From assembly GCA_964200185.2 (NCBI GenBank), contig CAXNAD020000183.1:1-25604 (forward strand): a stretch of DNA of 25,604 nt. Reading direction: 5' to 3'. Within the stretch, counting starts at the first letter, position 1. Every line of letters begins with the position of its first letter. This stretch comes from Choristocarpus tenellus KU-1152. Lineage: Eukaryota > Phaeophyceae. Of this stretch, positions 12,501 through 20,619 are shown one piece after another. Both the position numbers and the translations under genes were made by a program. The notes beneath the pieces are model-generated. The model saw only the letters and a list, made by a program, of their open reading frames with translations, ran no database searches and was not told where the DNA came from.

Positions 12501-15500
12501 GGGAAGAGGAGTGGAGTGAAGAGAGGGAGGGTGAAGCAAGAGGAGGACAGAGTGAAGGCATCAACACTGGGTCTTCCAATACTCTTGAAAAATTGCAAGT
12601 GCCTGATGAGGGGCGTAGTTTCAGCAATAGCGTCTACAAGTACCGCCTGGATAGGACTGAGGCTCTGGGAAGAACCAGAATTGCAGTTCCAGATGGGGGG
12701 GGGGGTTCACGCCAACACCTTCGACAGCTTATGAGAAGGATTCAGGGGTAGGANNNNNNNNNNGGGGGGTGGGTGAAAGGCCGGGAGTGGGTGTGGGGGG
12801 GGGGGGGGGGGGGGGAGGATCGAGACCTGGGGGAAAGTATGAGAGATGCCTTGGACCAGTGTCCTCAGAGGAGCTTAGGGACCAGGTGATGTTTGGGTGG
12901 TTTTAGGACCCAGGATCTGGTGCAGCACAACCTTCTTAAGCTATGCTTGGGAACTGGGGAAAGGGCTTGGAGTGGGGCACATTTAACTGTGTCCATCGCA
13001 TCGGTAGTGTGGAGGTAGTTGTGGTTAGGGTGTTGGGTGGGCTGCCACTGAGATAAACTGAGGGTATGTGGAGAGGTTGGTTGGTGACGAGGATTTCATG
13101 GGTTTTGACCCTAGACTTCGTGTTCGTTGCTATTGTGGTAGATAGGCTTGTAGAATGGTCTACCCTTTCCAGTTCTTTTTGATTCTTCCTCTACATAAAC
13201 TGAAGTGGTGTGGTGCTACTATATTATTTGTAGGTACAACAAGTTGTTCTGGTGGATCCTTCCTCCCCCCAATGGTGACCGAATGCATCAACCTGCTCAA
13301 CTCCTGTGTCAAATAATGTAGGCTGATTGAGATATTACTCACAGGGTCATCAATTTACCTAGTCAATTTTCCCCCGGCTCCTCATCCCACCCCTCTTGCA
13401 CCAATTCTCATTCCGTTTGCCTGTTGATATTTGTAACGATAATGATAATTAAAATAACTAATTTGACTATTTGAACCTACAAAGGTGGTGAACCATGACA
13501 TTGCCAAACTTGTATCAAGGATACGGGAGGCTGGGGGAGGGGTGGGGGGAGACACATTGCCGAGGGCAGTGGGAGAGGTTGAAGAGGCTAGCAGGAGTTG
13601 GAAGATAGGAGGAGGCGTGTCCAGGACAGGGGTAGGGGCAGGGGCAGGAGCTTGCAAGACAGACTTCGAGACCTTGATACATCATTGTAGGAGGCGCAAG
13701 TGGCATCGCCAGGTGGGTACTGGAAGATTCATCCCCCTGATAGAGAGATGTATATGTGTGTTTATGATATGTGCTGGCTTGAAGTATTGCCACCTTGCAA
13801 GATGTTATGATATCTGTTGTTTATGAGAAAGTCCGGTGAAAGGATAAGCAATACCTCAGTATGGGTTTTATTCTATCAAAAAAAACTTGAGATTAGTGAG
13901 TAGGCACGATGGCGAGAGGAATGCTCCAATAGGAGTTCATATATACACTGCTGAATTTATATTGGAAAGAGTTAGTTGTGACCGGAACAGAGTATGATGG
14001 TTGTGGTTTGAATTTACCAAACAAATCGAGTGAGAAAATATCTCCTATCGGTTAGGTTGGTTTTAGATCATGTGCTGTTTTTGTTTTTCATTTTGGCAGG
14101 AGGGAAAGTGTTCAAGGTTTGGGACATAGATGATGCAAGCATGCTGGTGGAAGATGAAGGTCTAGTTTAATTGAAATTGCTAGCTGAAGATGGGGTTTGA
14201 CCTTCTGCTCTTATTTTGTTAAAATCACTTGTGCTTGACTGTTCTTTGGAGTGGTTTGAAATGGTTGTAATGAAATGTTGTCAACTTGTTGCAATGGTGT
14301 TTGTGCAGATGGTTGTATGGGCTTTGTTTGTGTTATCCACCCAGCATTTAAAATCCTTTGCGTTGGCAACTTAGCATCCGTGGAACTTCCCACTTTGAAC
14401 TTGGGGTGTGGAACTGCCATTTTTTCCTGTACTAGCAAAATTGTAACCTCTTTCAAATGAGCCCGAACAAAAAAAAATGAATTTTACAAAAAAACCCGTC
14501 ATGAAAATAACAAAACAAGTATCGCAGTCCACAACAGTTGACAAACCGACAGCATGTTGATACTGCAGTATCAATTACTACAGTACATCCCACTATCATA
14601 ATCCACCAGTAGTTGCATCTAAATCAACGATGATATGCAAAGTTAACCCTCCTTTCCCCTAACTGTTTGGTGATACTATTTCTATTATTTGTAGTAACTA
14701 CCTCACTAACCTACTGCAGCACCCACTACTTCATGTACGTTTGAAACACACTAAATTGTACCAGTAAACATTGTGCTTGACAGTCAGGGTCTTTCTTTGG
14801 CCATCGAGAATTTCATTGTGGTAGGGGGCAACCAAGCAACCCTGAGAGGATATAAACACAGACACAGATAACACACACGCGCGCGCGCACACAAAAGAAG
14901 AGAAAAAATCATCTCTCACCCACGCATGCACACATGGGGTGCTATTGTCGCATCCAATCATGTGCGGAAAGCAATATATATATTCTGTTGTTGAAGTTAC
15001 TTCAATGATTTAGGCATACATCCTATATCTGCTATCACTGCCTTTTGCCCCTCACCTGATCTAAGGTGCTTACCATTCTCTGTTCCATGACATACCTTGC
15101 TGATCATGGTGCCGGAGGATTTGGGGCTGGGGTATTGGCTGTGTTCACAAGTGTTCCTGGGGCTAGCCCCAGAGTCAAGACTGGAGAAGGAGTTACCAAC
15201 GGAGCTTTATCAAGTGAAGGTGAGAGGTGGAGCAGGTGGAGGGTGGGAAGTAACATGTTTTAAATAGTGCCGTGAATCAAGAACTCAATACTTCAAGTTA
15301 AATTGGCTGTAAAAAAGTTGATACAGGTGCTCCATTTGACAGCACCACGAGGCGAAAGGCCCCAGGGTGATCAAGGGCCCCTCCGGACGTGTAGAAATAT
15401 TTGACATGCACTCATTTCTGTGCCCTTTCTTATTTACTAGAAGCATCGTCTCCTGTAATATTTGAGATGAACTATTGCCTGAGTTTTGCTCAAGAAATAT

Positions 15501-18500
15501 TGAGAAATTTGTGACCGAGGGGTTGTATGGAATGATTTATCATTGTTTTTTTCAACATTTTTTATTTTATTTTTCATGCATGTCTACTGATATTTTGAGA
15601 TGCGATCAAAGGAGTGAATGTACACGTAAGAGAACATACATTCATATTGAACACAACAACCAACAATGGGGTCTGTTGTGTTCACAAGTCACGGCATATA
15701 GAGGAAGTTACAAATGAGACCTTTTGACAAAGCATGCTTGATATAGAAGTTATGGCCACATTGAAGTAACGAGAAGCAAGAAAAAAACTGGTACATCTAT
15801 TGTTCTTATTCCAACTAGAACAATAAATGTAGCTGTGGCTACACTGTGCTGCTGTGACACGATTCCTTCAGTCTTCAGGTGGGTAGCTGCCCATTTTGCT
15901 TTCTTGGGAGCCTCTCATGCATCTATCTTCAGCCAGATGCTATGTAGGAAGACAAAAAGGAGCTGGATATTGTTAGGGTCCAGTTTTTTCTCTTCGCTCT
16001 CGTGATACTCTCAGATGATGAGAACATTCGCTCCGAGATTTTGTCAGAGCAGCATGGATGATCAAAATACTCTGTGGTCAAGTTTGGTTGTGTGTTGAAA
16101 AGATGAAGCCCTTTCTCGTCTCTACCTGAGTGGGTCAATGAAGCAGCCTCTCACATCCTCTGTTTGAAGGCATGTCACCTTCAGGCTTGATCGATAGCAC
16201 ATAGTGTCGTGGAACTATGTTATCGGAACCACTTTGCTATGTATTCAGTAGTTGTGATCGAGGTAGCTTTTGGAGTGAACGTATGTTTTATGTGGATTGA
16301 ATTGAACCTCTAGCCCAGAACAGGCGGAGTTTGCTCCTAATACTTTGTAGTAATATGGTCCCTCTGCTGTAGTGATTCAGAAGTAATGTTGGTGAGTGAA
16401 AGAGGAGTCTCACCAACAGTTTTCAGTTACTATCCATGATATAAGCTTTGAAGCGCTGTAATAAAGCTCTTACTGGATACTTTCACCAGTCGTTGTTGCA
16501 CATATAATGAGTGCAATATATGAATTCCTATATAATATACTACATGGTCTCATTGAAATATTTGTAGCCAGTTTAATCTTAAAAATAACTTCTTTTGGGC
16601 CACAACACTAGAGGCAGTACCATCATTAATGTAGTAGGATGTTTTTTTTTGTGATGTAGAAGTCTTGCCCATCTGGAAGACTGGCATGTTGGTGGAACAG
16701 TGGCATCTCAATTACATTTTGACAAAATCAGAGGTTACGGGAGAGGGATGTAAATGGAGTGCGGTTTAGTCAGTATGACTTTGACTGAAACTGTCAAATC
16801 ATATTGTGTAGATATTATGCCATCAGTGATTAGCATTAGTATGAAGTCATAATGATCTGCTGACGACCTCCCTGAAAACCTTTGGCAACACTATCTCATT
16901 TGTTTACAAGATCGGCACCTTCTTTTCTGCTGGAACCCCATTTGGTATCTTCAATCAGAAGGGTTTGAAACCTGGTTGAGGGGGGCTACTTTCTTGACTC
17001 ACTACACCTGGAGGAGTAAGAAATGAAATTATAGGATCTGAGTGATACGAGGTATCCTGTGTGGTTCAAGGCAAGGAGCCAAGATTGACATGACCATTGG
17101 AGTACTAGATGAGGAAAATTGTGAGAGGGAAGGCCCACAAGTTAGACTGAGATAGCACCCCGGTCTGTTGTTGATTTTGTCATGACATAGAAACACATTA
17201 ATTTTGTACAGCAGCAAGCAAGATTCATAACGCAAACCCTGAACAAAATCTATATCTGCGATGTTAAACGTGGCTTTTTGCCCCTTGATCCTCCTTGTCT
17301 TTCACCTGCTGGCCCAGAGGTGGGAAAGTTAGAGCATGGCAGCTGCAGCAACAGCAGCAGCAACAACAATCTAGGCCCTCGGGAGGACCTACGTCCTGAC
17401 AGGAGTACACTTCACCATGCTCTTGAGGCGTTGCTAGACATGGGGAAGGCGAAAGAGGCCTGGTACCTTTTATGTGAGACGGAGAACAGCGGCGGGTGAG
17501 TAGGGTATAACGTGTGAGGGTTAGGGAGAGAGTGTATGTAAAAAATGTACACTTTTGAAGTATACATGTGAATATCCATGACTATGGGCACAATTGTTGT
17601 CCTGCAGGGCTCATGTTATGGTGATACCTGTAGGTGATGAATATTGGCAATCACTATAGAAAAATACACTTGAAAGGTATACATTGTATCTACTGTTGCT
17701 GGTGATCATGGTAGCTGAGAACTCTGTTTGATAGATGTGTATGACAGGTGTGTATGACAGGTGTGTATGACAAGAAAATGTTACTAATGACCTCCAATAA
17801 CATGATAGCTGGAAAGAGGAAGAGGTGTAGTATCATTTTGAAATGATCACTAGAGAGATTTGTTGTTGTTATGGATGGCACTTTAGCCTCATACATTGAT
17901 TCGAGTGGGGTATGCTCTTCTGCTGACCATCTATCTCTAGGTTAGTATATATTAACCTCCTGTGTTTTTGTAGCAACAGTGATACAACATGTATCATGGG
18001 CACTGTGGTCATGTGATGAAGTCGCAACAAGAGTCACTGAATTGCTAAATGCTGAGATGCCAACCTGACCTCGTGGATAGACCTCATTGTGGGTGTTAGA
18101 AGTCCCTTGGAGGCCATTCCTCACCCCAAGCAACAGGAAAGCAGCAAATAGATGAGTTTTATAGACTCCTGTAGTGGTACAATGTATTCTTGAGGACTAG
18201 TAAGGGTGATAGATGGCACACTGCTGTTTGTGGGTAAGTATATTTGATAATGCATTTCCTTGTCTACCCATTGATCAAGACCCTAAGGAATATGAACTGT
18301 GTCCAAAGAAGGGATAGAGCTCTAGAGCCTACTATATCATACTAGTACAATGACCTATAGATATAGCTCTAACTCTTGGTGTGTACAGTTGCTTGCTCGC
18401 TCCTGCCCCCCGGTCTCATCCCTGTCTCTATCCAGCTAAGCAATGTCATTTTCTGAAGAACACTACAGCAACTTTTTCTTCACCCCATCAACTGATCCCC

Positions 18501-20364
18501 TGTTCCTCAACAGTCGCCCTTGTTATCCCCTCCTCAAGATGGTGCTGTTCTTTTTGGAGTGGGATGGAGCTTGTGTGTGTGTATTTTTTTAAGTCCGCAA
18601 TTATGGAGGACCCCCAGACGAGATTGGTGTGGGTAGTAGGTAGGTAGGTAGCTTTGCAGAGTAGAGCCAGTTTTTGATATTGTCACGCCCTCAATTGCAC
18701 AATGGTAAGTTGTGCGAATTCTTGATAAATAGTTCCAAATAGAACTTTTGCAAAGAACATACAAAACGTTCTTCTGTTTTTTCATATCTCTTCAAGTACC
18801 AAGTAATATGGAATGAAATGGGCAATATCTTTCTTTGCAACCTACACCACTCCACTCTTTGTTTGCACCCTCCTCTCGGATGTATCTTATTCATGAGCCA
18901 TCCCTTGCTGCACTCAAGTCATTTGCTGCCCTCTTCTCTGTCCTCTCTATATAGCAATGATTATTGTAATGGTAGTATTGTTATTTTCCTTACCAACAGA
19001 TGCCTTTCTTTGTAAAGTCCTTCACCGACCCAGGAAACAGCCTGGCTGCTCTGCAAGGGATTCCTGCAAAACGGTCGAGAGGATCTAGCTTGCAAAGCCT
19101 ACTGGGAAATTCATGCCAGAGAAGAGGGTCGGAACCATCAAAGTCACCAGAGTATTTCCCTCCTTTCTACTACCCCCGCCCCTGCATCTCCTACCTCCAT
19201 CTCCCATGAGGTTCCTATCCCTATTAACGACTCTTTGGGAGCACCTGGACATACTTCTTCTGGCCACTTGTTACCAATCCCAACACCGCCTCCAACCCGC
19301 TTCCTTGAAGGGATGATGAGAGGGCTAGGGCGTTGTCCGAGGGAGGGGCTGGCCATACTGAAGCATGTTCTCGGTTCCCATGGGAGTAGTGGGGGAGTGA
19401 GGGCGGGGGGTGGAGCAGGGGTAGAGGGAGGAGAAGGTGGGGGAGTGGGGGTGATGAGGCTGTGGGTGTTGCTGTTGGAGTCTTGTGCTGTTCTGGGGAA
19501 TCCGGAGGGTGCGGATTTGGTACTGAAAGCAGCAAGGTGGGTATGTTGTTTGTCTTGTGTGTATGAATGGTTGTGTGTGTTTTGTGTAGAAGTGAAGGTG
19601 GAGGGAGTGTTGTTTGTATGTAGATGCTTGTGTTTGTGTGTGTGTGCACCAGAAAATGTGATACTTATGGAGATGGGTGGAAACACATGAATAGTACATT
19701 GCATTTATTATCACATACTTTAAAGTATTAATTTATTTACTTTGTAAAATGTTTTGAGGCATTTTCAGTTTTGAAGTATGTAGTACCTGGGTATGTGTAT
19801 ATGCATCCCATAAATGTTTATGTGTGTAGGGATGTTTGTGATTCATGCTAAGACTATTTCTTTTAGTCACAATATTATGTATTAGGGGTCATTCTGTGAA
19901 GAGTAGCATGTATGCCAAAAAAAATTGATGAGGTGTTTACCCCCCCAAATCTTTTATCTCCTCAATCTTATAATATTCCAGGTTATAGATTGTTATAGAT
20001 ACCAGTTCTATGCTAGCTAGGTGGTATGATAAGGACAGTATTTTGCACAGGAGACAACCTCCCATCTCTCTCGTCCTTGTCTACAACTCTGTTTGAATGT
20101 AAGAAGAGCACACACTAATGCTGTACCCTATCTTCACCTCCCCCTTCTTGGTGTAACTATAAAATATGTACCCATCATTTTTTACCAAGGTATGGGCCGC
20201 TTGTTGAAGCAGTGGGTGTGACTTTCCCGACATCAATAGCCTCTGTGGTCACCCCCATGTTGATGGCCTGCTGCTCTGGTGTAGGGGGAATTACAGGTGC
20301 CAATGAGAGACTCAAGAGGTGGCAAGATGAGGTGACGATGAAAAATATTAGTCGCTATTGCTAG
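406..20364 (+). CDS. Multi-exon pentatricopeptide-repeat (PPR) protein gene, 5' end unresolved
   Basis: Thirteen plus-strand exons encode tandem helix-turn-helix repeats of about 35 residues with PPR-type hydrophobic spacing. Exons recognised: 406-520, 4729-4880, 6117-6221, 10131-10346, 10849-10974, 11399-11492, 12389-12747, 13234-13317, 13485-13712, 15066-15219, 17318-17495, 19018-19536, 20190-20364. All proposed introns start with GT and end with AG. Ten of the twelve junctions keep the frame as written. The exceptions are 520/4729 (in frame only if the acceptor at 4744 is used) and 13317/13485. Roughly 13-15 PPR-like units are visible, with Gly/Ser/Glu-rich linkers in the middle and near the C-terminus. 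PPR proteins are typically imported into plastids or mitochondria, where they bind RNA for processing, stability, translation or editing. No C-terminal catalytic or editing domain (E/DYW, SMR, NYN) was recognised. The target RNA and the organelle cannot be inferred, because the N-terminus with any transit peptide was not found. Confidence 0.85.
3060..3346 (-). pseudogene. Decayed transposase-like fragment (C-terminal part)
   Basis: Read on the minus strand, one frame from 3346 gives segments such as HYVRRGYCDYTLPGMRANIP, an EEGGL segment and VIVERFFRL. A second frame closer to 3060 gives YKTFKSHRRPAPSE. I associate this order (a DYTLPGMR-like segment, a FFR segment, then a YKxxKSHRR segment) with the end of DDE-superfamily transposon proteins in protists and fungi. 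That family link is from memory and was not tested. The frame change and stop codons between the segments mean that it is a relic. It lies inside an intron of the PPR gene on the opposite strand, next to the fold-back element. Confidence 0.4.
3426..3735. mobile_element. 310-bp fold-back (long imperfect palindrome), MITE-like
   Basis: The segment beginning GACCAATCTCGATTTTTT at 3426 reappears inverted and ends GATTGGTC at 3735. The two arms pair along about 120 bp each (left 3426-3547, right 3614-3735). They differ mainly by substitutions and a few 1-2 base indels. Blocks conserved in both arms include AGAGTTGCCCAAC, CAAATGAAAGCTCT, ATCTAAGC and GTTTGGT. The middle 60 bp pairs only weakly. A transcript would form one long hairpin. 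This is typical of a non-autonomous fold-back or MITE-like element, or of a small-RNA precursor. Short open frames on both strands here are side effects of the symmetry. Confidence 0.8.
3837..4253 (+). CDS. Unassigned open frame with coding-like codon use
   Basis: This 138-codon frame begins at an ATG and ends TGA at 4251-4253. Between about 3930 and 4200 the codons have the look of real coding sequence, with many starting in G and ending in C or G (GAG GTG GTC GAG ACC AAG GCC TTC). The product is soluble and mixed-charge, with a basic patch KWCKKGGGKDNRN. I do not recognise the family. The overlapping minus-strand frame (3909-4232) also has reasonable codons, so strand assignment is not secure. 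Given the transposon remnants next to it, a piece of a mobile element is the likeliest origin. No splice link to the PPR exons was found. Confidence 0.3.
   Translation: MQKGGTVLTQCEVNVHKSTASIPPSELATLVFDIVEEDWLDMDSMGYLGEPDRRLGFTGSVGGLGDLCNDHSVAKLLARLCAGEVVETKAFLRPIFKWCKKGGGKDNRNIDQVQLCVIFTKINENGDRKRSHNLRAYV
4729..4880 (+). CDS. PPR gene exon
   Basis: The acceptor is CTTCCACAG|GCATTT after a long CT-rich tract, with an alternative AG at 4743-4744. The donor is AAAAG|GTGTGT at 4881. The exon encodes the helix B AEWLAALSKDG, a Pro/Leu-rich loop, and the helix A RPSYAFNAIITACQRSK of the next repeat. It ends with two leftover bases (AG), which pair in frame with the single leading base of the next exon. 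Across that junction the repeat is exactly 35 residues long. Confidence 0.85.
4881..6116 (+). other. Intron, 1.24 kb
   Basis: This stretch lies between two exons of the PPR gene whose phases match (2+1). I see no gene, RNA or strong repeat in it, apart from a short alternating GT/CATG-rich stretch near 5558-5580. Confidence 0.75.
6117..6221 (+). CDS. PPR gene exon
   Basis: The acceptor is CACTGGCAG and the donor is a consensus GTGAGT at 6222. The exon encodes helix B AYVSMLRHGHSP, then DVFTHTALIDVLGRAGDL, a textbook PPR helix A followed by the start of helix B. The phase is one leading base and two trailing bases (CG). Confidence 0.9.
6330..6930. repeat. Highly diverged tandem array, unit about 65-80 bp
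   Basis: A motif like GxGCTTTGAATATACCAACAGA recurs in degraded form near 6336, 6407, 6486, 6550, 6627, 6774, 6841 and 6900, so the spacing is about 60-80 bp, with one gap of about twice that. Each copy is followed by an AT-rich stretch, and GTACTTTGAAGT-like strings are scattered among them. The copies differ a lot, so this is an old array. Confidence 0.45.
7939..7979. repeat. (GT)n microsatellite with CTGTGTGT variants
   Basis: Forty-one bases of alternating GT are interrupted three times by CT. The tract lies inside the 3.9-kb intron and, like other simple repeats, should vary in length between individuals. Confidence 0.9.
8335..8550. repeat. Diverged tandem repeat, unit about 75 bp
   Basis: About three copies start at related strings (ATGGCCATAGACTTGGTCATG near 8340, TCATGGGCTCTTTCATATTC near 8417, CCATGGACTCGGTCATG near 8491). 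Each contains a GTACATG- or CTACGACTGGCC-like block and a GCTGAGTA/GTTGAGTAATG block. The period is about 75 bp. Confidence 0.5.
9050..9325. repeat. Diverged tandem repeat, unit about 75 bp, 3-4 copies
   Basis: Copies begin near 9077, 9151, 9226 and 9302 with CTGGCCAGGTGGCAGAC, CTGGTCCAGCCGGCAGAT, CCGGTCCAACTGGTAGAC and CCAATCCGGTTGGCAGAT. Within each of the first three, a TGGTACA/TAGTACAAC/TGGTTCAAC block and a GGACATG-like block follow. AGAGAATG blocks precede copies 2 and 3. The spacing is 74-76 bp. Confidence 0.7.
10131..10346 (+). CDS. PPR gene exon
   Basis: The acceptor is TCACTACTAG and the donor is consensus GTGAGT at 10347. The exon encodes helix B VYSFMKNSPA, a loop, then GVRPNAITYATAIRVG (helix A) and the helix B VRLSLSVLDDAEVLL, ending GVDVI. 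The frame is open upstream to 9955, but joining at 10131 is what keeps the phase (CG+G) and completes the repeat with the previous exon. Confidence 0.85.
10347..10848 (+). other. Intron, 502 bp
   Basis: The intron runs from a GTGAGT donor to a TGGTCCAG acceptor. I see nothing else in it beyond T-rich tracts near 10580-10600. Confidence 0.8.
10849..10974 (+). CDS. PPR gene exon
   Basis: The exon encodes YNAALSVATRNEADLVAG, then RVVLERMKGWKVHPN, then EHTINIVA. This is a full PPR unit plus the start of the next. One leading base and two trailing bases are in phase with the neighbours on both sides (GT+G and AG+G). The joined segment VDVIVYNAAL is a classic PPR opening. Confidence 0.9.
10975..11398 (+). 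other. Intron, 424 bp
   Basis: The donor is GTATTC. The acceptor GCCCAAG follows a strong C-rich tract at about 11341-11388. No gene was seen. Confidence 0.75.
11399..11492 (+). CDS. PPR gene exon
   Basis: The exon encodes LLGAAGWEAYGEKTLEMW and VQEGLLSEHMQEE. Joined to the previous exon it makes a PPR unit of exactly 35 residues starting at NEHTINIVA. A different frame is open for longer here but is not PPR-like and would break the phase. The donor is GAG|GTGAGA at 11493, leaving no bases. Confidence 0.85.
11493..12388 (+). other. Intron, about 0.9 kb
   Basis: The only structure noted is a 17-bp direct repeat (GGGGGATGAGGTGTGTT twice, 11529-11562). The acceptor is placed at GAGGAAG (12387-12388) for phase; the AG at 12383-12384 has a better pyrimidine context but would shift the frame. 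Confidence 0.6.
12389..12747 (+). CDS. PPR gene exon with acidic low-complexity linker; possible frame error
   Basis: The frame is open from 12389 to a GTAGGA donor at 12748. It encodes a linker rich in Glu, Gly and Thr (EEEWSEEREGEARGGQ) and then KYRLDRTEALGRTRIAVPDG before an 11-G run at 12695-12705. After that run the continuing frame gives HLRQLMRRIQG, while another frame gives GGVHANTFDSL, which looks more like a PPR opening but meets TGA at once. The homopolymer and the N gap six bases past the exon end suggest a base-count error, although the frame used here does keep the phase with both neighbours. Confidence 0.6.
12754..12763. other. Assembly gap of 10 N, followed by a 21-G run (12795-12815)
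   Basis: Ten Ns lie just after the exon end. The G-rich stretch beyond them contains 21 consecutive G residues. The true size of the gap is unknown, and base calls around it deserve caution. Confidence 0.95.
13234..13317 (+). CDS. Probable PPR gene exon, exact structure uncertain
   Basis: The acceptor is TATTTGTAG and the proposed donor is GTAGGC at 13318. The phase-matching frame encodes YNKLFWWILPPPNGDRM and HQPAQLLCQI. A second frame gives PPMVTECINLLNSCVK. If joined to the next exon (VVNHDIAKLVSRIREAGGG), that second frame makes a good PPR unit of about 35 residues. A run of six C at 13265-13270 sits just where the two frames would swap. As written, no canonical junction joins this exon to 13485 in frame. 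Confidence 0.5.
13485..13712 (+). CDS. PPR gene exon
   Basis: The acceptor is CTACAAAG and the donor is GTGGGT at 13713; 76 complete codons, phase 0 at both ends. The exon starts with a helix B (DIAKLVSRIREAGGG), passes through a Gly/Ala/Arg linker, and ends with the helix A CKTDFETLIHHCRRRKWHRQ. Joining the end directly to the exon at 15066 gives an exact 35-residue repeat. Confidence 0.85.
13713..15065 (+). other. Intron, 1.35 kb
   Basis: The flanking exons match (phase 0). A short AC/GC-alternating tract lies at about 14871-14894. A 22-codon frame near 14100-14170 was considered as an exon and rejected. Nothing else was seen. Confidence 0.7.
15066..15219 (+). CDS. PPR gene exon
   Basis: The acceptor is GATCTAAG and the donor is GAAG|GTGAGA at 15220. 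The exon opens with the helix B VLTILCSMTYLADHGAGG, which completes the TDFETLIHHC repeat of the previous exon, then passes into a linker with GASPRVKTGEG. One base is left over and is completed by AG from the next exon to give Glu. Confidence 0.85.
15220..17317 (+). other. Intron, 2.1 kb
   Basis: The intron contains a near-perfect 15-bp hairpin with a 10-base loop at 15792-15831 (arms TACATCTATTGTTCT and AGAACAATAAATGTA, one mismatch). It also contains a short coding-like frame at 16845-16979. No PPR exon was recognised. Confidence 0.65.
17318..17495 (+). CDS. PPR gene exon
   Basis: The acceptor is GGCCCAG and the donor is consensus GTGAGT at 17496. A Ser/Asn-rich linker (from CAG/CAA-like repeats at 17341-17370) is followed by a PPR unit, LRPDRSTLHHALEALLDM then GKAKEAWYLLCETE. 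The phase is 2 in, 2 out, and matches both neighbours. Confidence 0.85.
17496..19017 (+). other. Intron, 1.5 kb
   Basis: The intron includes three copies of a 13-bp unit, (G/A)TGTGTATGACAG, at 17735-17773, and a short GTAG tetranucleotide tract near 18640. The acceptor TTTGTAAAG at 19016-19017 was chosen for phase; the stronger-looking CCAACAG at about 18999 would run into an in-frame stop. Confidence 0.65.
19018..19536 (+). CDS. PPR gene exon (largest)
   Basis: The 519-bp exon begins right after an in-frame TAA that lies across the acceptor site, and ends at GCAAG|GTGGGT. It encodes QETAWLLCKGFLQNGREDLA and CKAYWEIHAREEGR (one PPR unit), then a Ser/Pro/Thr-rich spacer, TRFLEGMMRGLGRCPREGL with AILKHVLGSHG, a Gly/Val/Glu spacer, and RLWVLLLESCAVLGNPEGA with DLVLKAA. 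Three diverged PPR-like units are visible. The overlapping minus-strand open frames are shadows of the low-complexity GC-rich sequence. Confidence 0.85.
20190..20364 (+). CDS. PPR gene exon, probable last
   Basis: The acceptor is TTTTACCAAG and the leading base completes AG+G. The exon encodes YGPLVEAVGVTFP, then the helix A SIASVVTPMLMACCSG and the helix B GANERLKRWQDE. Reading on, the frame adds VTMKNISRYC and stops at TAG 20362-20364. A GTGACG donor at 20332 would allow one more exon in phase 0, but I found no suitable continuation, so termination here is preferred. Confidence 0.7.
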
Positions 20365-20551
20365 ATGTGAAGAAATGAATATTTGTACCTATCGTCAGAC
20401 AAGCCAAGCATTGTGGACGTACCTGTCTGTACAGCCCCAGGCAAGGAGAGTGGGTAAGAGTGCATGGGCAGGGATGATGTGAAGAGGTCACACTTAAAAC
20501 TTGTGTTGCATGTAGTGTAATGGATGCATTTGTAATTTCTGTGTAGTTGCT

Positions 20552-20575
20552 AGTCACCTATCAAGTCACCTATCA
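20552..20575. repeat. 12-bp direct duplication
   Basis: AGTCACCTATCA is present twice in tandem just downstream of the PPR stop codon. It is a short tandem duplication with no evident function. Confidence 0.85.
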
Positions 20576-20619
20576 ATGTCTAAGGTATGTAATACTTCTC
20601 TAGAGAGGGTCAGGGCCCC

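Noticed and set aside
13318-13343. A 26-base intron that would rescue the frame between 13317 and 13485 through an extra exon at 13344-13428
   Set aside because: An intron this short is implausible next to kilobase introns, and the rescued exon encodes no PPR-like sequence. A homopolymer error is simpler.
14100-14170. Candidate PPR exon (GKVFKVWDIDDASMLVEDEG) after a TTTTGGCAG acceptor
   Set aside because: Including it breaks the phase between the exons at 13485-13712 and 15066-15219, which join in frame and give an exact 35-residue repeat without it.
19144-19714. Three long overlapping minus-strand open frames (up to 186 codons)
   Set aside because: They are complements of the low-complexity Gly/Pro/Ser-rich exon and the GT-rich intron start, and contain only His/Thr/Pro-rich low-complexity sequence.
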